A DNA stretch of 22,684 bases from Arthrobacter sp. (GTDB lineage: Bacteria; Actinomycetota; Actinomycetes; Actinomycetales; Micrococcaceae): assembly GCA_018260285.1 (NCBI GenBank), contig JAGLBH010000008.1, forward strand, positions 1 through 22,684, read 5' to 3'. Under the pieces are notes generated by a model, which ran no database searches, had not been told where the DNA came from, and saw only the letters and a program-made list of their open reading frames with translations. Below, one piece after another: positions 1 to 8,013 of this stretch. The position numbers were made by a program, and so were the translations under genes. Within the stretch, counting starts at the first letter, position 1, and each line of letters begins with the position of its first letter.

Positions 1-361
1 CGGGGGCCTCGATGTAGCCGAAGCGGATGTTGAAGCCGTGGGCGAAGAAGAGAGCGTTGCCCGGCTTGAGGTTGTCCTTGATGGACTCTGCGTAGACCGT
101 GCGCTGGACCTGGTCCGGCGTGAGGATCATGACGAGGTCGGCCTCGGCCACCGCGTCAGCGACCGAGAGGACCGTGAGGCCCTCTGCCTCGGCCTTGGCC
201 TTGGACTTCGAGCCCTCTGCGAGGCCGATGCGAACGTCAACGCCCGAGTCGCGGAGGTTGAGCGCGTGGGCGTGGCCCTGGGAGCCGTAGCCGATGATGG
301 CCACCTTCTTGCCCTGGATCAGGCTGAGGTCGGCGTCGTCGTCGTAAAACATCTCGGTCAT
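1..361 (-). CDS. ilvC: Ketol-acid reductoisomerase, N-terminal part (runs off left edge)
   Basis: Second common step of isoleucine/valine synthesis: NADPH-dependent isomerisation and reduction of acetolactate or acetohydroxybutyrate in the cytoplasm. The first 120 codons are present. The protein begins [19 protein letters not shown], followed by a Rossmann nucleotide-binding motif [17 protein letters not shown] (about residues 20-36), then LTPDQVQ and FAHGFNI, all typical of class I IlvC. The C-terminal knotted catalytic domain lies outside the window. The ATG at 361 is preceded on the minus strand by GGAGA at a suitable distance. It lies 33 nt downstream of ilvN in the same direction, so it is the third gene of an ilvBNC operon under the attenuator in front of ilvB. 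Identity is certain; only completeness is unknown. Confidence 0.96.
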   Translation of the reverse strand, partial: MTEMFYDDDADLSLIQGKKVAIIGYGSQGHAHALNLRDSGVDVRIGLAEGSKSKAKAEAEGLTVLSVADAVAEADLVMILTPDQVQRTVYAESIKDNLKPGNALFFAHGFNIRFGYIEAP

Positions 362-394
362 TGCATTCTCCGATAGATAGAGGGAAAAGGTGGT

Positions 395-910
395 TCAGTT
401 CTTGTCCGCGCGCGATTTCTCGGGCACGGCTTTGGATCCGCGGGCGATGGCGAGCATGCCGGACTGCACATACTCGCGGATGCCGAAGGGCTCCAGGATG
501 CCGACGAGGGCTTCCAGCTTCTCGGGGGTGCCCGTCGCCTCAATCGTGAGCGAGTCGGGCGCCACGTCCACAATATGCCCGCGGAAGAGCTCTGCGGCCT
601 GCGTGACCTGGGGGCGCGTCGAGGCGTCCGCCTTGACCTTGATCATCATGTGGTCTCGCTGCACCGAGTTCTCGGGCTGCAGCTCGATGATCTTGAGGAC
701 GTTGATGAGCTTGTTCAGCTGCTTGGTCACCTGCTCGAGGGCCTTCTCGTCGGCGTCCACCACCACGGTGATGCGCGACTGCCCCGGAGCCTGGGTGGGC
801 CCCACGGCGAGCGAGTGAATGTTGAACGCGCGGCGGGCGAAGAGGGAGGAGACGCGGGTCAGAACGCCCGGGACGTCCTGGACCACCACTGAGAGCGTGT
901 GCTTGCTCAC
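395..910 (-). CDS. ilvN: Acetolactate synthase small (regulatory) subunit
   Basis: Regulatory subunit of acetohydroxyacid synthase; it stimulates the IlvB catalytic subunit and carries valine feedback inhibition. The 171-aa length is normal for the family. The N-terminal ACT domain covers about residues 4-78 (VVVQDVPGVLTRVSSLFARR, then FNIHSLAVGPT) and is followed by the C-terminal ACT-like domain (about 85-160; ELFRGHIVDVAPDSLTIEATG). The start is a GTG, with AGGAGA about 9 nt upstream inside the end of ilvB. Only 3 nt separate it from the ilvB stop codon, so translational coupling is likely. The ACT glycine and asparagine positions look intact, so normal valine sensitivity is expected, which is an inference. 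Confidence 0.96.
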   Translation of the reverse strand: MSKHTLSVVVQDVPGVLTRVSSLFARRAFNIHSLAVGPTQAPGQSRITVVVDADEKALEQVTKQLNKLINVLKIIELQPENSVQRDHMMIKVKADASTRPQVTQAAELFRGHIVDVAPDSLTIEATGTPEKLEALVGILEPFGIREYVQSGMLAIARGSKAVPEKSRADKN

Positions 911-913
911 TGT

Positions 914-2755
914 TTACATCTCCTCTTCTTTGTCCCACACCGGAGTGTGGTCCCGTGCAATCTGGATCTGGTCGTTGGAGACGCCGGCGGGGACCATGGG
1001 CCACACCATCGAGTCTGGGCTGACGACGAAGTCGATGACCACAGGGCGGTCATTGATCTCGAGGGCCTGCTGGATGACTGAGTCGATGTCCTCCTCGCGC
1101 TCACAGCGCAGGCCTGCACACCCGTAGGCGTCCGCGAGCTTGACGAAGTCCGGGATGCGGAGCGTGCCGTGGCCCGTGTTGAGGTCCGTGTTGGAGAAGC
1201 GGCTGTCGTAGAACAGTCGCTGCCACTGGCGGACCATGCCGAGCGAGGAGTTGTTGATGATCGCGACCTTGATCGGGATCCCGTTGATGGCGCAGGTGGC
1301 CAGCTCCTGGTTGGTCATCTGGAAGCAGCCGTCGCCGTCGATCGCCCAGACCACGCGGTCCGGGTTGCCGACCTTGGCTCCCATGGCCGCCGGAACCGAG
1401 TACCCCATGGTCCCGAGTCCCGCCGAGTTGAGCCACTGGTGGGGGCGCTCGTACTGGATGAACTGGGCGGCCCACATCTGGTGCTGGCCGACTCCGGCCA
1501 CATAGACCGCCTCCGGCCCGGAGAGGGCGCCGATGCGCTCGATGACCTTCTGTGGCTCCAGGAGACCGTCGGTCGAGTCCGTGTAGCCGAGGGGGAACTG
1601 CGCCTTGAGACCCTGCACCGAGGCCACCCACGGGGCGTAGGAGGGCTTCTCCTCGAGCTTCTCGATCTCTCGGGAGAGCGCGGAGAGAGCCGAGCGGGCA
1701 TCCGCCACGATCGGCACGTCCGCCTTGCGGTTCTTGGAGATCTCGGCCGGGTCGACGTCGATGTGGATGACCTTGGCCTTGGGGGCGAAGGTCGGCAGAG
1801 AGCCCGTGACGCGGTCGTCGAAGCGCGCGCCGACGGTCAGGAGGACGTCCGCCTCCTGGAGGGCCAGGACCGCCGCCACAGCGCCGTGCATGCCGGGCAT
1901 GCCGAGGTGCAGGGGGTCCGAGTCGGGGAAGGCTCCGCGCGCGGTGAGCGTCGTGACGACGGGGATGCCGAGGGAGCGCACGACGTCGGCCAGCTCGGCG
2001 GAGGCGTGCGACTTGATGACGCCGCCGCCCACATAGGCCACCGGCTTCTTCGAGGCGGCCAGGAGGGCCAGGGCCTCTTTGATCTGCTTGTGGTGGGCGT
2101 TGACCACGGGCTTGTAGCCCTTGAGGTCGACGACCGGCGGCCAGCTGAAGTCCATCATGGACTGCTGGGCGTCCTTCGTGATGTCCACGAGCACGGGGCC
2201 GGGGCGGCCCGTGGAGGCCACGTGGTAGGCCTCGGCGAGCACGCGGGGAATGTCCTGCGCGTCGCTGACGATATAGGAGTGCTTGGTCACCGGCATCGTG
2301 ATGCCGACGATGTCCGCCTCCTGGAACGCGTCCGTCCCGATGAAGCCGGAGAACACCTGGCCCGTGATGGCGAGCAGCGGCACGGAGTCCATGTTCGCGT
2401 CCGCGAGCGCCGTGACGAGGTTCGTGGCGCCCGGGCCGGACGTGGCGAGGCAGACGCCCACGCGGCCCGTGACCATGGCATACCCCTGGGCCGCGTGGCC
2501 TGCGCCCTGTTCGTGACGAACGAGGACGTGGTTGAGAATCTCAGAGCCCATGAGCGGGTCGTAGGTCGGAAGAATGGCTCCGCCGGGAAGGCCGAAGATG
2601 TCCGTGACGCCCAGCTTCTCAAGAGACCGGACGATAGCCTGGGATCCCGTCATCCGCTCGGGGGCGCCGGTGGTGGGCTCGCCCGCCACGGCCTCTCCCG
2701 TGCTCGGCGCGCCGGGAGCCCTCTTGTGCTCACGCTTGGGATCGTGCTCACGCAT
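914..2755 (-). CDS. ilvB: Acetolactate synthase large (catalytic) subunit
   Basis: ThDP- and FAD-dependent acetohydroxyacid synthase that condenses pyruvate with pyruvate or 2-oxobutyrate, the first committed step to Val, Leu and Ile. 613 aa from the chosen ATG. Visible: the ThDP pyrimidine domain with catalytic Glu82 in [14 protein letters not shown], the central FAD-binding domain, and the ThDP pyrophosphate motif from GDG (474-476) to NN (501-502). Residues 1-35 are a charged, low-complexity extension ([15 protein letters not shown]) of the kind seen in other actinobacteria. The frame stays open to 2944, but upstream codons cross the attenuator hairpin and leader peptide, so they are not coding. 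The ATG at 2755 has GAGGAAAG about 10 nt upstream. First gene of ilvBNC. Confidence 0.95.
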   Translation of the reverse strand: MREHDPKREHKRAPGAPSTGEAVAGEPTTGAPERMTGSQAIVRSLEKLGVTDIFGLPGGAILPTYDPLMGSEILNHVLVRHEQGAGHAAQGYAMVTGRVGVCLATSGPGATNLVTALADANMDSVPLLAITGQVFSGFIGTDAFQEADIVGITMPVTKHSYIVSDAQDIPRVLAEAYHVASTGRPGPVLVDITKDAQQSMMDFSWPPVVDLKGYKPVVNAHHKQIKEALALLAASKKPVAYVGGGVIKSHASAELADVVRSLGIPVVTTLTARGAFPDSDPLHLGMPGMHGAVAAVLALQEADVLLTVGARFDDRVTGSLPTFAPKAKVIHIDVDPAEISKNRKADVPIVADARSALSALSREIEKLEEKPSYAPWVASVQGLKAQFPLGYTDSTDGLLEPQKVIERIGALSGPEAVYVAGVGQHQMWAAQFIQYERPHQWLNSAGLGTMGYSVPAAMGAKVGNPDRVVWAIDGDGCFQMTNQELATCAINGIPIKVAIINNSSLGMVRQWQRLFYDSRFSNTDLNTGHGTLRIPDFVKLADAYGCAGLRCEREEDIDSVIQQALEINDRPVVIDFVVSPDSMVWPMVPAGVSNDQIQIARDHTPVWDKEEEM

Positions 2756-2809
2756 GTGATCGTCGCTTTCCTCTGGGCAGCCCTCGCGGGCCGCCTGGTT
2801 CTCGCTAAT

Positions 2810-2850
2810 AAAAAAAGCCCTCACACCGGAAGTTGGCGCAGCGGGCTTTT
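2810..2850 (-). terminator. ilvBNC transcription attenuator (intrinsic terminator in leader)
   Basis: In the minus-strand transcript AAAAGCCC (2850-2843) can pair with GGGCTTTT (2820-2813), followed by an unbroken run of Ts ending at 2810. It lies between the leader peptide and ilvB, where a terminator makes sense only as an attenuator. Just upstream a separate hairpin starts at the leader stop codon: GGGCGGTC (2902-2895) pairs with GACCCGCCC (2859-2851, one bulge), enclosing a smaller stem GGCAGGGC/GCCCTCTGCC. Attenuation of ilvBNC by a BCAA-rich leader peptide is known in Corynebacterium glutamicum. The exact antiterminator pairing here is not resolved. Confidence 0.85.
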
Positions 2851-2901
2851 GGGCGGGTCTCCCGTGGCAGAGGGCTTGTGGCCCTGCCGACGATGACCGC
2901 C

Positions 2902-2937
2902 CTATGCAATAGAGACGAGAAGTTCTTTCTGGCTCAT
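2902..2937 (-). CDS. ilvBNC leader peptide [11 protein letters not shown]
   Basis: A complete 11-codon ORF just upstream of the ilvB attenuator. It encodes [11 protein letters not shown] and stops at TAG. Two Leu, one Val and one Ile fall in its last six residues, as expected of a BCAA-sensing leader peptide: ribosomes stalling there would hold the following stem open. There is no convincing Shine-Dalgarno, but a promoter places transcription start at the A of this ATG, so it would be translated from a leaderless mRNA. Another tiny ORF (MIDL) overlaps upstream at 2948 but would lie outside the predicted transcript. Confidence 0.8.
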   Translation of the reverse strand: MSQKELLVSIA

Positions 2938-2943
2938 AGGTCA

Positions 2944-2973
2944 ATCATGGCCGACAGGGCGCCCCGGTGACAA
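2944..2973 (-). promoter_or_regulatory. ilvBNC promoter
   Basis: On the minus strand TTGTCA (2973-2968) is followed after 18 nt by CATGAT (2949-2944). Six nt later comes the ATG of the leader peptide at 2937, the expected +1. The -35 box overlaps the T-tract of the terminator of the upstream DUF979 gene. Confidence 0.6.
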
Positions 2974-3023
2974 AAAGGGCGATCCTGCTATCTCACAGAA
3001 TGAGACAGCAAGACCGCCCTTTG
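2971..3023 (-). terminator. Long intrinsic terminator after the DUF969/DUF979 genes
   Basis: Two 22-nt arms (2974-2995 and 3001-3022) with a 5-nt loop, followed on the minus strand by a short T run. In the minus-strand RNA all 22 positions pair, including three G-U wobbles; in the plus-strand RNA the same three positions would be A-C mismatches. The hairpin is therefore tuned to transcripts coming from DUF979, whose stop codon is about 35 nt upstream. Confidence 0.9.
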
Positions 3024-3057
3024 AGATGGTGTCGCGTCCGCTAAGAAGCGGGATCCC

Positions 3058-4059
3058 CTATTTCCCGAGCCACGGGAAGACGCACATGAAGACGATGTTG
3101 ATCGCCAGCATGATGAGCGCTGTGGGGATCTGGGCCTTGATGGGCCCGTACTGGTTCTTCATCTCCAGGAGTGCCGCGGGAACGATGTTGAAGTTCGCCG
3201 CCATGGGCGTCACGAGCGTGCCGCTGAAGCCGGCGAGCATGGCGATCGCGAACATCGGAGCCGGGGCTGCGCCGTAGTGCTCCACGAGGACGGGCCATCC
3301 GATCGCTGCCGTCATGATCGGGAAGGCCGCGAAGGCGTTGCCCATGATGGCGGTGAAGACGAACATGCCGAGCGCGTAGATGACGACTGCCATGATCCGG
3401 TTGCCGTCCGGCGTGATGGACTGGGTCGCGTTACCGACGATCTTGCCCACGCCGGCGTTCGTGAAGAGGGTGCCGAGCGTGGAGAGCATCTGCGGCAGGA
3501 GAACCGCCCAGCCGATCGACTCGAGCAGACGGCGGCCTTCCTGCAGGGGCTCCCCGGGGCTCTTGACACGGAACATGGTGACAGCCACGATGAGGGCCAC
3601 GATGCAGCCGATGGCCAGGCCCTGGATGGTCTCCGTTCCTGCCGGGAAGAGCGTCTTGCCGCCCACGGAGATCTTCGACAGGCCCACGGCCACGATGACC
3701 GTGACGAGCGGGACCGTCAGGGCCGGGATGAAGAGCTTGTTGCCGAACGTGAGGGAGAACTTCTCACGGGTTGCCTCCGTCGTCGTCGCCACCTCGCCGC
3801 GGCTCGTCAGGCCGAAGCCTGCGATGAGGGCGAGCGCGATGACCATCGCGCCGAGAGGGGCCGCCGGAAGCACGGGGCCGAGCGCCGAGGCGCCGGTCTT
3901 GCCCGGGATGAAGCCTCCGTAGATGAAGCAGATGCCGAGGAGAATCCAGAAGGCGGCGTTCGTGCCGCGCTTGCTGTGCGAGGGGTCCCGTGCGATCTGA
4001 ATGCCGACGACCGCGAAGAACGCGCCCGCCAGCCAGAAGATCCATTCGCTGTTGATCAT
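3058..4059 (-). CDS. DUF979 family membrane protein (probable 5-oxoproline transporter subunit)
   Basis: A 333-aa polytopic membrane protein with about nine hydrophobic segments, starting MINSEWIFWLAGAFFAVVGIQ. The sequence matches what I know of DUF979 proteins (for example FGNKLFIPAL, GNAFAAFPIMTAAIGWPVL, GFSGTLVTPMAANFNIVPAAL). DUF979 is nearly always paired with DUF969, and the pair is annotated as a 5-oxoproline transporter; that assignment comes from the family, not from anything readable here. Its ATG overlaps the stop of the DUF969 gene by 4 nt (ATGA), so the two are translationally coupled and probably form one complex. No pxpABC 5-oxoprolinase genes lie in this window. A strong terminator follows. 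Confidence 0.85.
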   Translation of the reverse strand: MINSEWIFWLAGAFFAVVGIQIARDPSHSKRGTNAAFWILLGICFIYGGFIPGKTGASALGPVLPAAPLGAMVIALALIAGFGLTSRGEVATTTEATREKFSLTFGNKLFIPALTVPLVTVIVAVGLSKISVGGKTLFPAGTETIQGLAIGCIVALIVAVTMFRVKSPGEPLQEGRRLLESIGWAVLLPQMLSTLGTLFTNAGVGKIVGNATQSITPDGNRIMAVVIYALGMFVFTAIMGNAFAAFPIMTAAIGWPVLVEHYGAAPAPMFAIAMLAGFSGTLVTPMAANFNIVPAALLEMKNQYGPIKAQIPTALIMLAINIVFMCVFPWLGK

Positions 4060-4883
4060 GCGCGTGCTCCGTTCGTGGCGGCGGTCTGAGCCGGGTCCTG
4101 CGCGGCGGCGGCGAGGGCGGCCTGCTCGGCGGCCTTCTGCTCTGCCTCTTCCTGCTCGGGGGTCCAGCCCTCAGCGCGAGCGGCCTCCATGTCCTTGTCA
4201 ATCGTCTTGTCCAGGCGGAGGAGACGGAAGCCGTGGACCAGGAATGCCGCGATCGCGGTGGGGATGGCCCAGACGGCGATGTTGATCGCGTCGAGCTTGA
4301 GGTTGTACGTCGAGTCCACGAAGGCGGTGATGAGCAGCACGGAGCCGATCGCCACGAAGCAGTCCTCGCCGAAGAAGAGGCCCACGGTGTCCGCGCCGGC
4401 CGAGTGGCCCTTGACGCGCTCGCGCACCCGCTCAGGCAGGTACTTGCCGTGCTTGCGGGAGACGGCGCCCTCTGCCATCGGGTAGACGACGGGGCGGACC
4501 ATCTGCGCCGGGCCGCCGAGGCTGACGAGGCCCATCGATGCGGTGAGCTGGCGGATGAGGAGGTAGATCGCCAGAAGGCGGCCTGCGGTGAGCTTCGCGA
4601 GCCTGCTCACGAGGCGCTTCGCCTGCTGCTGGAGTCCGTAGCGCTCCACGAGGCCGATGATCGGAAGGACGATGAACGCCACCGAGATGAGACGGCTGTT
4701 GGTGAATCCGGTGCCGAAGGTCTCGAGGATCTTGACGGGGTTGATGCCCGCCAGAAGCGCTGCCGCGATGCCCGAGAAGGTCACGACAAGCAGCGGGTTG
4801 AGCCTCAGGGCGAACCCGATGACCACCAGCAGCACGCCCAGAATGGGCGACCACGACTGGATCGAGGTAAGGAAGTCTTGCAT
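4056..4883 (-). CDS. DUF969 family membrane protein (probable 5-oxoproline transporter subunit)
   Basis: 275 aa from the ATG at 4883 (MQDFLTSIQSWSPILGVLLVV). The frame is open to 5018, but the upstream part is not hydrophobic or conserved-looking and crosses a promoter-like region, so the internal ATG is preferred. Six or so transmembrane segments; typical DUF969 stretches are GINPVKILETFGTGFTNSR, FIVLPIIGLVERYGLQ, SLGGPAQMVRPVVYPMAEGA and GLFFGEDCFVAIGSVLLI. The C-terminus is a charged, Ala/Glu/Gln-rich cytosolic tail (about 235-275). First gene of a two-gene operon, overlapping DUF979 by 4 nt. The ribosome site (AAGCAGG) is weak, so the start is less certain than the identity. Confidence 0.85.
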   Translation of the reverse strand: MQDFLTSIQSWSPILGVLLVVIGFALRLNPLLVVTFSGIAAALLAGINPVKILETFGTGFTNSRLISVAFIVLPIIGLVERYGLQQQAKRLVSRLAKLTAGRLLAIYLLIRQLTASMGLVSLGGPAQMVRPVVYPMAEGAVSRKHGKYLPERVRERVKGHSAGADTVGLFFGEDCFVAIGSVLLITAFVDSTYNLKLDAINIAVWAIPTAIAAFLVHGFRLLRLDKTIDKDMEAARAEGWTPEQEEAEQKAAEQAALAAAAQDPAQTAATNGARA

Positions 4884-5023
4884 GATGCCTGCTTCGTTGG
4901 AAGGGTCAGGAAGAAAGTGAGGGGAAGATCCCGGCCTGCTGACGCCGAGAGCCGCCAGCCAAGTATCTTCCCTCCCCCGCTGCAGGAGCAACCCGGCTCC
5001 ATGGAGGGAGACGCTCACACAGA

Positions 5024-5052
5024 AGAAGGGGCCCCTGTATGGGGCCCCTTCT
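5024..5052 (-). terminator. Terminator-like hairpin after ilvD
   Basis: Perfect 12-bp inverted repeat (5024-5035 / 5041-5052; AGAAGGGGCCCC and its complement) with a 5-nt loop, starting 27 nt past the ilvD stop codon. The tail on the minus strand is pyrimidine-rich (TTCTTCTGTG) but not a pure T run. It separates ilvD from the DUF969/DUF979 pair. Confidence 0.7.
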
Positions 5053-5078
5053 CGGGTCAGCGCTTCGCTCGAGCGGGA

Positions 5079-6818
5079 CTAGCCGCAGTAGGCTCCGTCG
5101 CTCGCCGAGTGGACGAGCTTGGCGTACTTCGCGAGCACGCCCGTGCGGTAGCGGGCGGGCAGCGGCTCGAAGTCGGCCCGGCGCCTCTCCAGCTCTTCCT
5201 CGTCCACGAGCAGGTCGAGGGTGCGGCCCGCGATGTCCACGCGGATCCGGTCGCCGTCCCTGACGAGGCCGATCGGCCCGCCGTCCACGGCCTCCGGGGC
5301 GATGTGCCCGATGCACAGGCCCGTCGTCCCGCCGGAGAAGCGGCCGTCCGTCAGGAGCAGGACGTCCTTGCCGAGGCCGGCGCCCTTGATCGCTCCGGTG
5401 ATGGCGAGCATCTCGCGCATGCCCGGGCCGCCCTTGGGGCCCTCGTAGCGGATGACGACGACGTCGCCCGCCTGGATGCCGCCCGTGCCGATTGCGTCGA
5501 GCGCCCCCTGCTCGCGCTCGAAAACGCGGGCCGTGCCCTCGAAGGTGTCCGCGTCGAACCCGGCGGACTTGACGACGGCGCCCTGAGGAGCGAGCGACCC
5601 GTGGAGCACGGTGATGCCGCCCGTGGCGTGGATGGGGTTGTCCATGGCCCGGAGGATCTTGCCGTCCACGTCCGGCGGGTTGATCGCCGCGAGGTTCTCC
5701 GCGACGGTCTTGCCCGTCACCGTGAGGGCGTCGCCGTGGATGAGGCCTGCGTCCAGCAGCGCGCGCATGACGACGGGCACGCCGCCCACGCGGTCGACGT
5801 CGGTCATGACGTAGCGCCCGAAGGGCTTGAGGTCGCCGAGGTGGGGAACCTTGTCCCCGATCCGGTTGAAGTCCTCCAGGGTCAGGTCCACCTGGGCCTC
5901 GCGTGCGATGGCGAGGAGGTGCAGCACGGCGTTGGTGGAGCCGCCGAAGGCCATCGTCACGGCGATGGCGTTCTCGAAGGCCTTCTTGGTGAGGATGTCC
6001 CGGGCGCGGATGCCCTCGCGAAGGAGGTTGACCACGGCCTCGCCGGACTTGTGGGCGAAGACGTCGCGGCGGCGGTCTGCCGAGGGCGGAGCAGCCGAGC
6101 CCGGGAGGGACATGCCGAGGGCCTCGCCGATGCAGGCCATGGTGTTGGCGGTGTACATGCCGCCGCAGGCGCCCTCACCAGGGCAGATGGCCCGCTCGAT
6201 GCGGTCCAGGTCGCCCTCGCTCATGCGGCCGGTCTTGCACGCGCCGACGGCTTCGAAGGCGTCGATGAGGGTGACTTCCTTCTCCTGGCCGTCCTCGAGC
6301 TTGACCCATCCGGGCATGATCGAGCCGGCGTAGAGGAACACGGAGGCGAGGTTGAGGCGCGCGGCCGCCATGAGCATGCCGGGCAGGGACTTGTCACAGC
6401 CGGCGAGGAGCACGGAGCCGTCCAGGCGCTCGGCCTCCATGACGGTCTCGACGGAGTCGGCGATGACCTCGCGGGAGACGAGAGAGAAGTGCATGCCCTC
6501 GTGGCCCATCGAGATGCCGTCGGACACGGAGATCGTGCCGAACTGGAGGGGGTAGCCGCCTGCTGCGTGGACGCCTTCCTTCGCGCCCTGGGCCAGGCGG
6601 TTGAGGGAGAGGTTGCAGGGCGTGATCTCGTTCCAGGAGCTGGCGATGCCGATCTGCGGCTTCACCCAGTCGTCGTCGCCCATTCCCACCGCACGGAGCA
6701 TGCCGCGCGAGGGGGCGGATTCGATGCCGTCCGTGACCGCCCGCGAGCGGGGCTTGATGTCGGTGGGAGAGCCGGCGGCTGCGCTCTCGCTGTCGTGTGG
6801 TGTTGTCGAGTCACTCAT
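5079..6818 (-). CDS. ilvD: Dihydroxy-acid dehydratase
   Basis: Third common step of Ile/Val synthesis: dehydrates 2,3-dihydroxy-3-methylbutanoate or -pentanoate to the 2-oxoacid. 579 aa, normal length. Signature motifs are CDKSLPGM (141-148) and [15 protein letters not shown] (about 213-227), plus [14 protein letters not shown] and GRFSGGTTG. Three cysteines sit where an iron-sulfur cluster is bound: Cys68 (TPCN), Cys141 (CDKS) and Cys218 (ACGG). This three-Cys pattern fits the [2Fe-2S] type described for mycobacterial IlvD. It is not in the ilvBNC transcription unit but has its own promoter, with a -10 box so close to the ATG that the mRNA is probably leaderless. The N-terminal 20 residues are a variable extension. 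Confidence 0.97.
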   Translation of the reverse strand: MSDSTTPHDSESAAAGSPTDIKPRSRAVTDGIESAPSRGMLRAVGMGDDDWVKPQIGIASSWNEITPCNLSLNRLAQGAKEGVHAAGGYPLQFGTISVSDGISMGHEGMHFSLVSREVIADSVETVMEAERLDGSVLLAGCDKSLPGMLMAAARLNLASVFLYAGSIMPGWVKLEDGQEKEVTLIDAFEAVGACKTGRMSEGDLDRIERAICPGEGACGGMYTANTMACIGEALGMSLPGSAAPPSADRRRDVFAHKSGEAVVNLLREGIRARDILTKKAFENAIAVTMAFGGSTNAVLHLLAIAREAQVDLTLEDFNRIGDKVPHLGDLKPFGRYVMTDVDRVGGVPVVMRALLDAGLIHGDALTVTGKTVAENLAAINPPDVDGKILRAMDNPIHATGGITVLHGSLAPQGAVVKSAGFDADTFEGTARVFEREQGALDAIGTGGIQAGDVVVIRYEGPKGGPGMREMLAITGAIKGAGLGKDVLLLTDGRFSGGTTGLCIGHIAPEAVDGGPIGLVRDGDRIRVDIAGRTLDLLVDEEELERRRADFEPLPARYRTGVLAKYAKLVHSASDGAYCG

Positions 6819-6824
6819 GGCGCT

Positions 6825-6830
6825 AGTTTA
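6825..6830 (-). promoter_or_regulatory. ilvD -10 box, leaderless start
   Basis: TAAACT on the minus strand lies 6 nt before the ilvD ATG (6818), which puts +1 at the start codon. No Shine-Dalgarno and no strong -35 box are visible. An attenuator like that of ilvB is not possible with this geometry. Confidence 0.5.
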
Positions 6831-6998
6831 GGCCCGCCCCCGCCTGTGGGGTGGAACCTCCCGGCGCGGCAGTTCGGCAGGTGAGACATGCGGCGGAGAG
6901 GGAAGGCCTGGAAGCTACTGAGGGGTACGACAAAACTGGGGCAATACTCAGGTTCCCCCGTTAGCGTGAGGAGTATCTCATACCCGAGCGAGGCACCC

Positions 6999-7433
6999 AT
7001 GACTGCACACTTCCCCCTGACGGACGACCAGGCTGCGAAAGCGCACTACCGCTCCCTGTTCGACTCTCTCGTCTTCAATTTCGGGGACTACAACATCCTC
7101 GTGGCAGACGGAGTGGGATCTCGTGACGGGGAGACGTTCATCATCGGATACCGGCCCGCGCCGCGTGAGATCCTGATCTGCGAGGGGTTCGGCCAGGGAG
7201 GATCCGGGCGCGGGAGAGTCACTCAGATCTCCGACATGGACGTGAGTCAGGCGATCGTGGACAGCGAGGCCCATTCTGTGGGGATGATCACAACACGGGG
7301 GGAGACGTTCGAGTTCCGAGCATCCCCTTCAGCGTCGGCACTCGCCGACGGGCGAATCCTCCAGCTCGACCAGACGCTCGATGTGGCCGACTTCCTTGAT
7401 TTCATGCGGGTTTTCGAGGGTGAGATGGCCTGA
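6999..7433 (+). CDS. Hypothetical protein, 144 aa, unknown function
   Basis: I do not recognise this protein. From the ATG at 6999 (MTAHFPLTDDQAAKAHYRSL) it is 144 aa, acidic, soluble, with no signal peptide or membrane segment. It alternates short strand-like stretches (YNILVADGV, FIIGYRPAPREILICEGF, RGETFEFRASP) with a C-terminal helix (DVADFLDFMRVFEGEMA), suggesting a small alpha/beta fold. The frame is open to 6888, but the upstream part is Arg/Gly-rich and unlike protein; an imperfect CGAGG precedes the chosen ATG. Codon use resembles its neighbours. It stands alone, divergent from ilvD and upstream of tRNA-Lys. A small dyad ATGGCC/GGCCAT overlaps its stop codon. Confidence 0.7.
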   Translation: MTAHFPLTDDQAAKAHYRSLFDSLVFNFGDYNILVADGVGSRDGETFIIGYRPAPREILICEGFGQGGSGRGRVTQISDMDVSQAIVDSEAHSVGMITTRGETFEFRASPSASALADGRILQLDQTLDVADFLDFMRVFEGEMA

Positions 7434-7502
7434 TCGGCCATGCCGACAAGCGCTCGCGGGGAAGCCTCCGAGCCCGCTTCCGGAAGGTCACTCCCCCTCG
7501 AT

Positions 7503-7531
7503 TTGGACTTTCGACAAACCTGGGGTAGAGT
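7503..7531 (+). promoter_or_regulatory. tRNA-Lys promoter
   Basis: TTGGAC (7503-7508), a 17-nt spacer and TAGAGT (7526-7531), about 65 nt before the mature tRNA 5' end. A T-rich stretch (TTTTTCTTCG) follows the -10 box. Confidence 0.6.
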
Positions 7532-7595
7532 TTTTCTTCGTTGCAGGACAACGAACTGGTTGAGACAAAGGCCGGTTTGAAGAACTGAAACAGAT

Positions 7596-7671
7596 GCACC
7601 TCTAGCTCAACTGGCAGAGCAATTGACTCTTAATCAATGGGTTCCGGGTTCGAGTCCCGGGGGGTGCACCA
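7596..7671 (+). tRNA. tRNA-Lys (anticodon CTT)
   Basis: 76 nt with an encoded CCA. The acceptor stem GCACCTC pairs with GGGGTGC (one G-U) and the discriminator is A. The anticodon stem ATTGA/TCAAT encloses loop CTCTTAA, giving anticodon CTT (Lys, AAG codons). The T arm is CCGGG-TTCGAGT-CCCGG. Confidence 0.97.
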
Positions 7672-7674
7672 CAA

Positions 7675-7710
7675 AGAAAGGCTCGCTTCCTCTGGGAAGC
7701 GAGCCTTTCT
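7675..7710 (+). terminator. Terminator after tRNA-Lys
   Basis: Perfect 16-bp inverted repeat (7675-7690 / 7695-7710) with a TCTG tetraloop, beginning 4 nt after the tRNA CCA end. The 3' arm ends in CCTTTCT. The arms are nearly symmetrical, so it could also stop transcription from the other side. Confidence 0.85.
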
Positions 7711-7813
7711 GCATGTCCGGGTTCGCCCAGAGCGGCCGCCCTTCCGCCGCCCGCCCGTTTCGCCCGGCCCTCCACAGCTGCGTCTGACGCCCAAGCCCCC
7801 CAGATCTTCCATA

Positions 7814-7920
7814 CACCCCTGGAAAATCAAGGGGTTTACAGAGGATCCGGGGGTGCAGACTCCAGCACCCCCGAGAAGCCGGGGGTACACGGCTGGCCAC
7901 CCCCGAGAAACCGGGAGCGC
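7814..7920. repeat. Tandem 32-bp hairpin repeat in a gene-free stretch
   Basis: The 303-bp stretch 7711-8013 holds no credible gene. Within it are two adjacent 32-bp units (7847-7878 and 7879-7910). Each opens with CCGGGGGT and closes with CACCCCCGAGAA plus one base, and each can fold into a GGGGGT/ACCCCC hairpin. A third, decayed copy begins at 7911 (CCGGGAGCGC). A related hairpin ACCCCT/AGGGGT lies just upstream (7815-7835). There is no leader or unrelated spacer, so it is not a CRISPR. It may be a local copy of a dispersed palindromic element. Confidence 0.7.
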
Positions 7921-8013
7921 AGGCGGGGAGCATCCCTCCTCGGCTGCTCCGCCCGCCCTCTCCTGACTCTCCCGCTGCCCTCGCTCCGGGGAGCATAGGG
8001 CAGACTGGATGAC

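Noticed and set aside
1169..2896. 575-codon open frame antisense to ilvB
   Set aside because: Same compositional shadow effect; it also crosses the attenuator and leader peptide.
2756..2944. Upstream extension of ilvB to 2944
   Set aside because: These codons coincide with the leader peptide region and the attenuator; a ribosome site precedes the ATG at 2755.
2902..3000. T-box riboswitch for ilvBNC
   Set aside because: No T-box consensus sequence or specifier stem is visible, and the leader peptide explains the terminator.
4233..6884. 883-codon open frame on the plus strand antisense to DUF969 and ilvD
   Set aside because: Its product is Asp/Glu/Arg/His/Val-rich with no domain, as expected from the complement of a GC-rich gene; ilvD on the other strand is certain.
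7847..7920. Tandem 32-bp repeats as a CRISPR array
   Set aside because: Units abut without spacers, only two good copies exist, and no cas gene is near.
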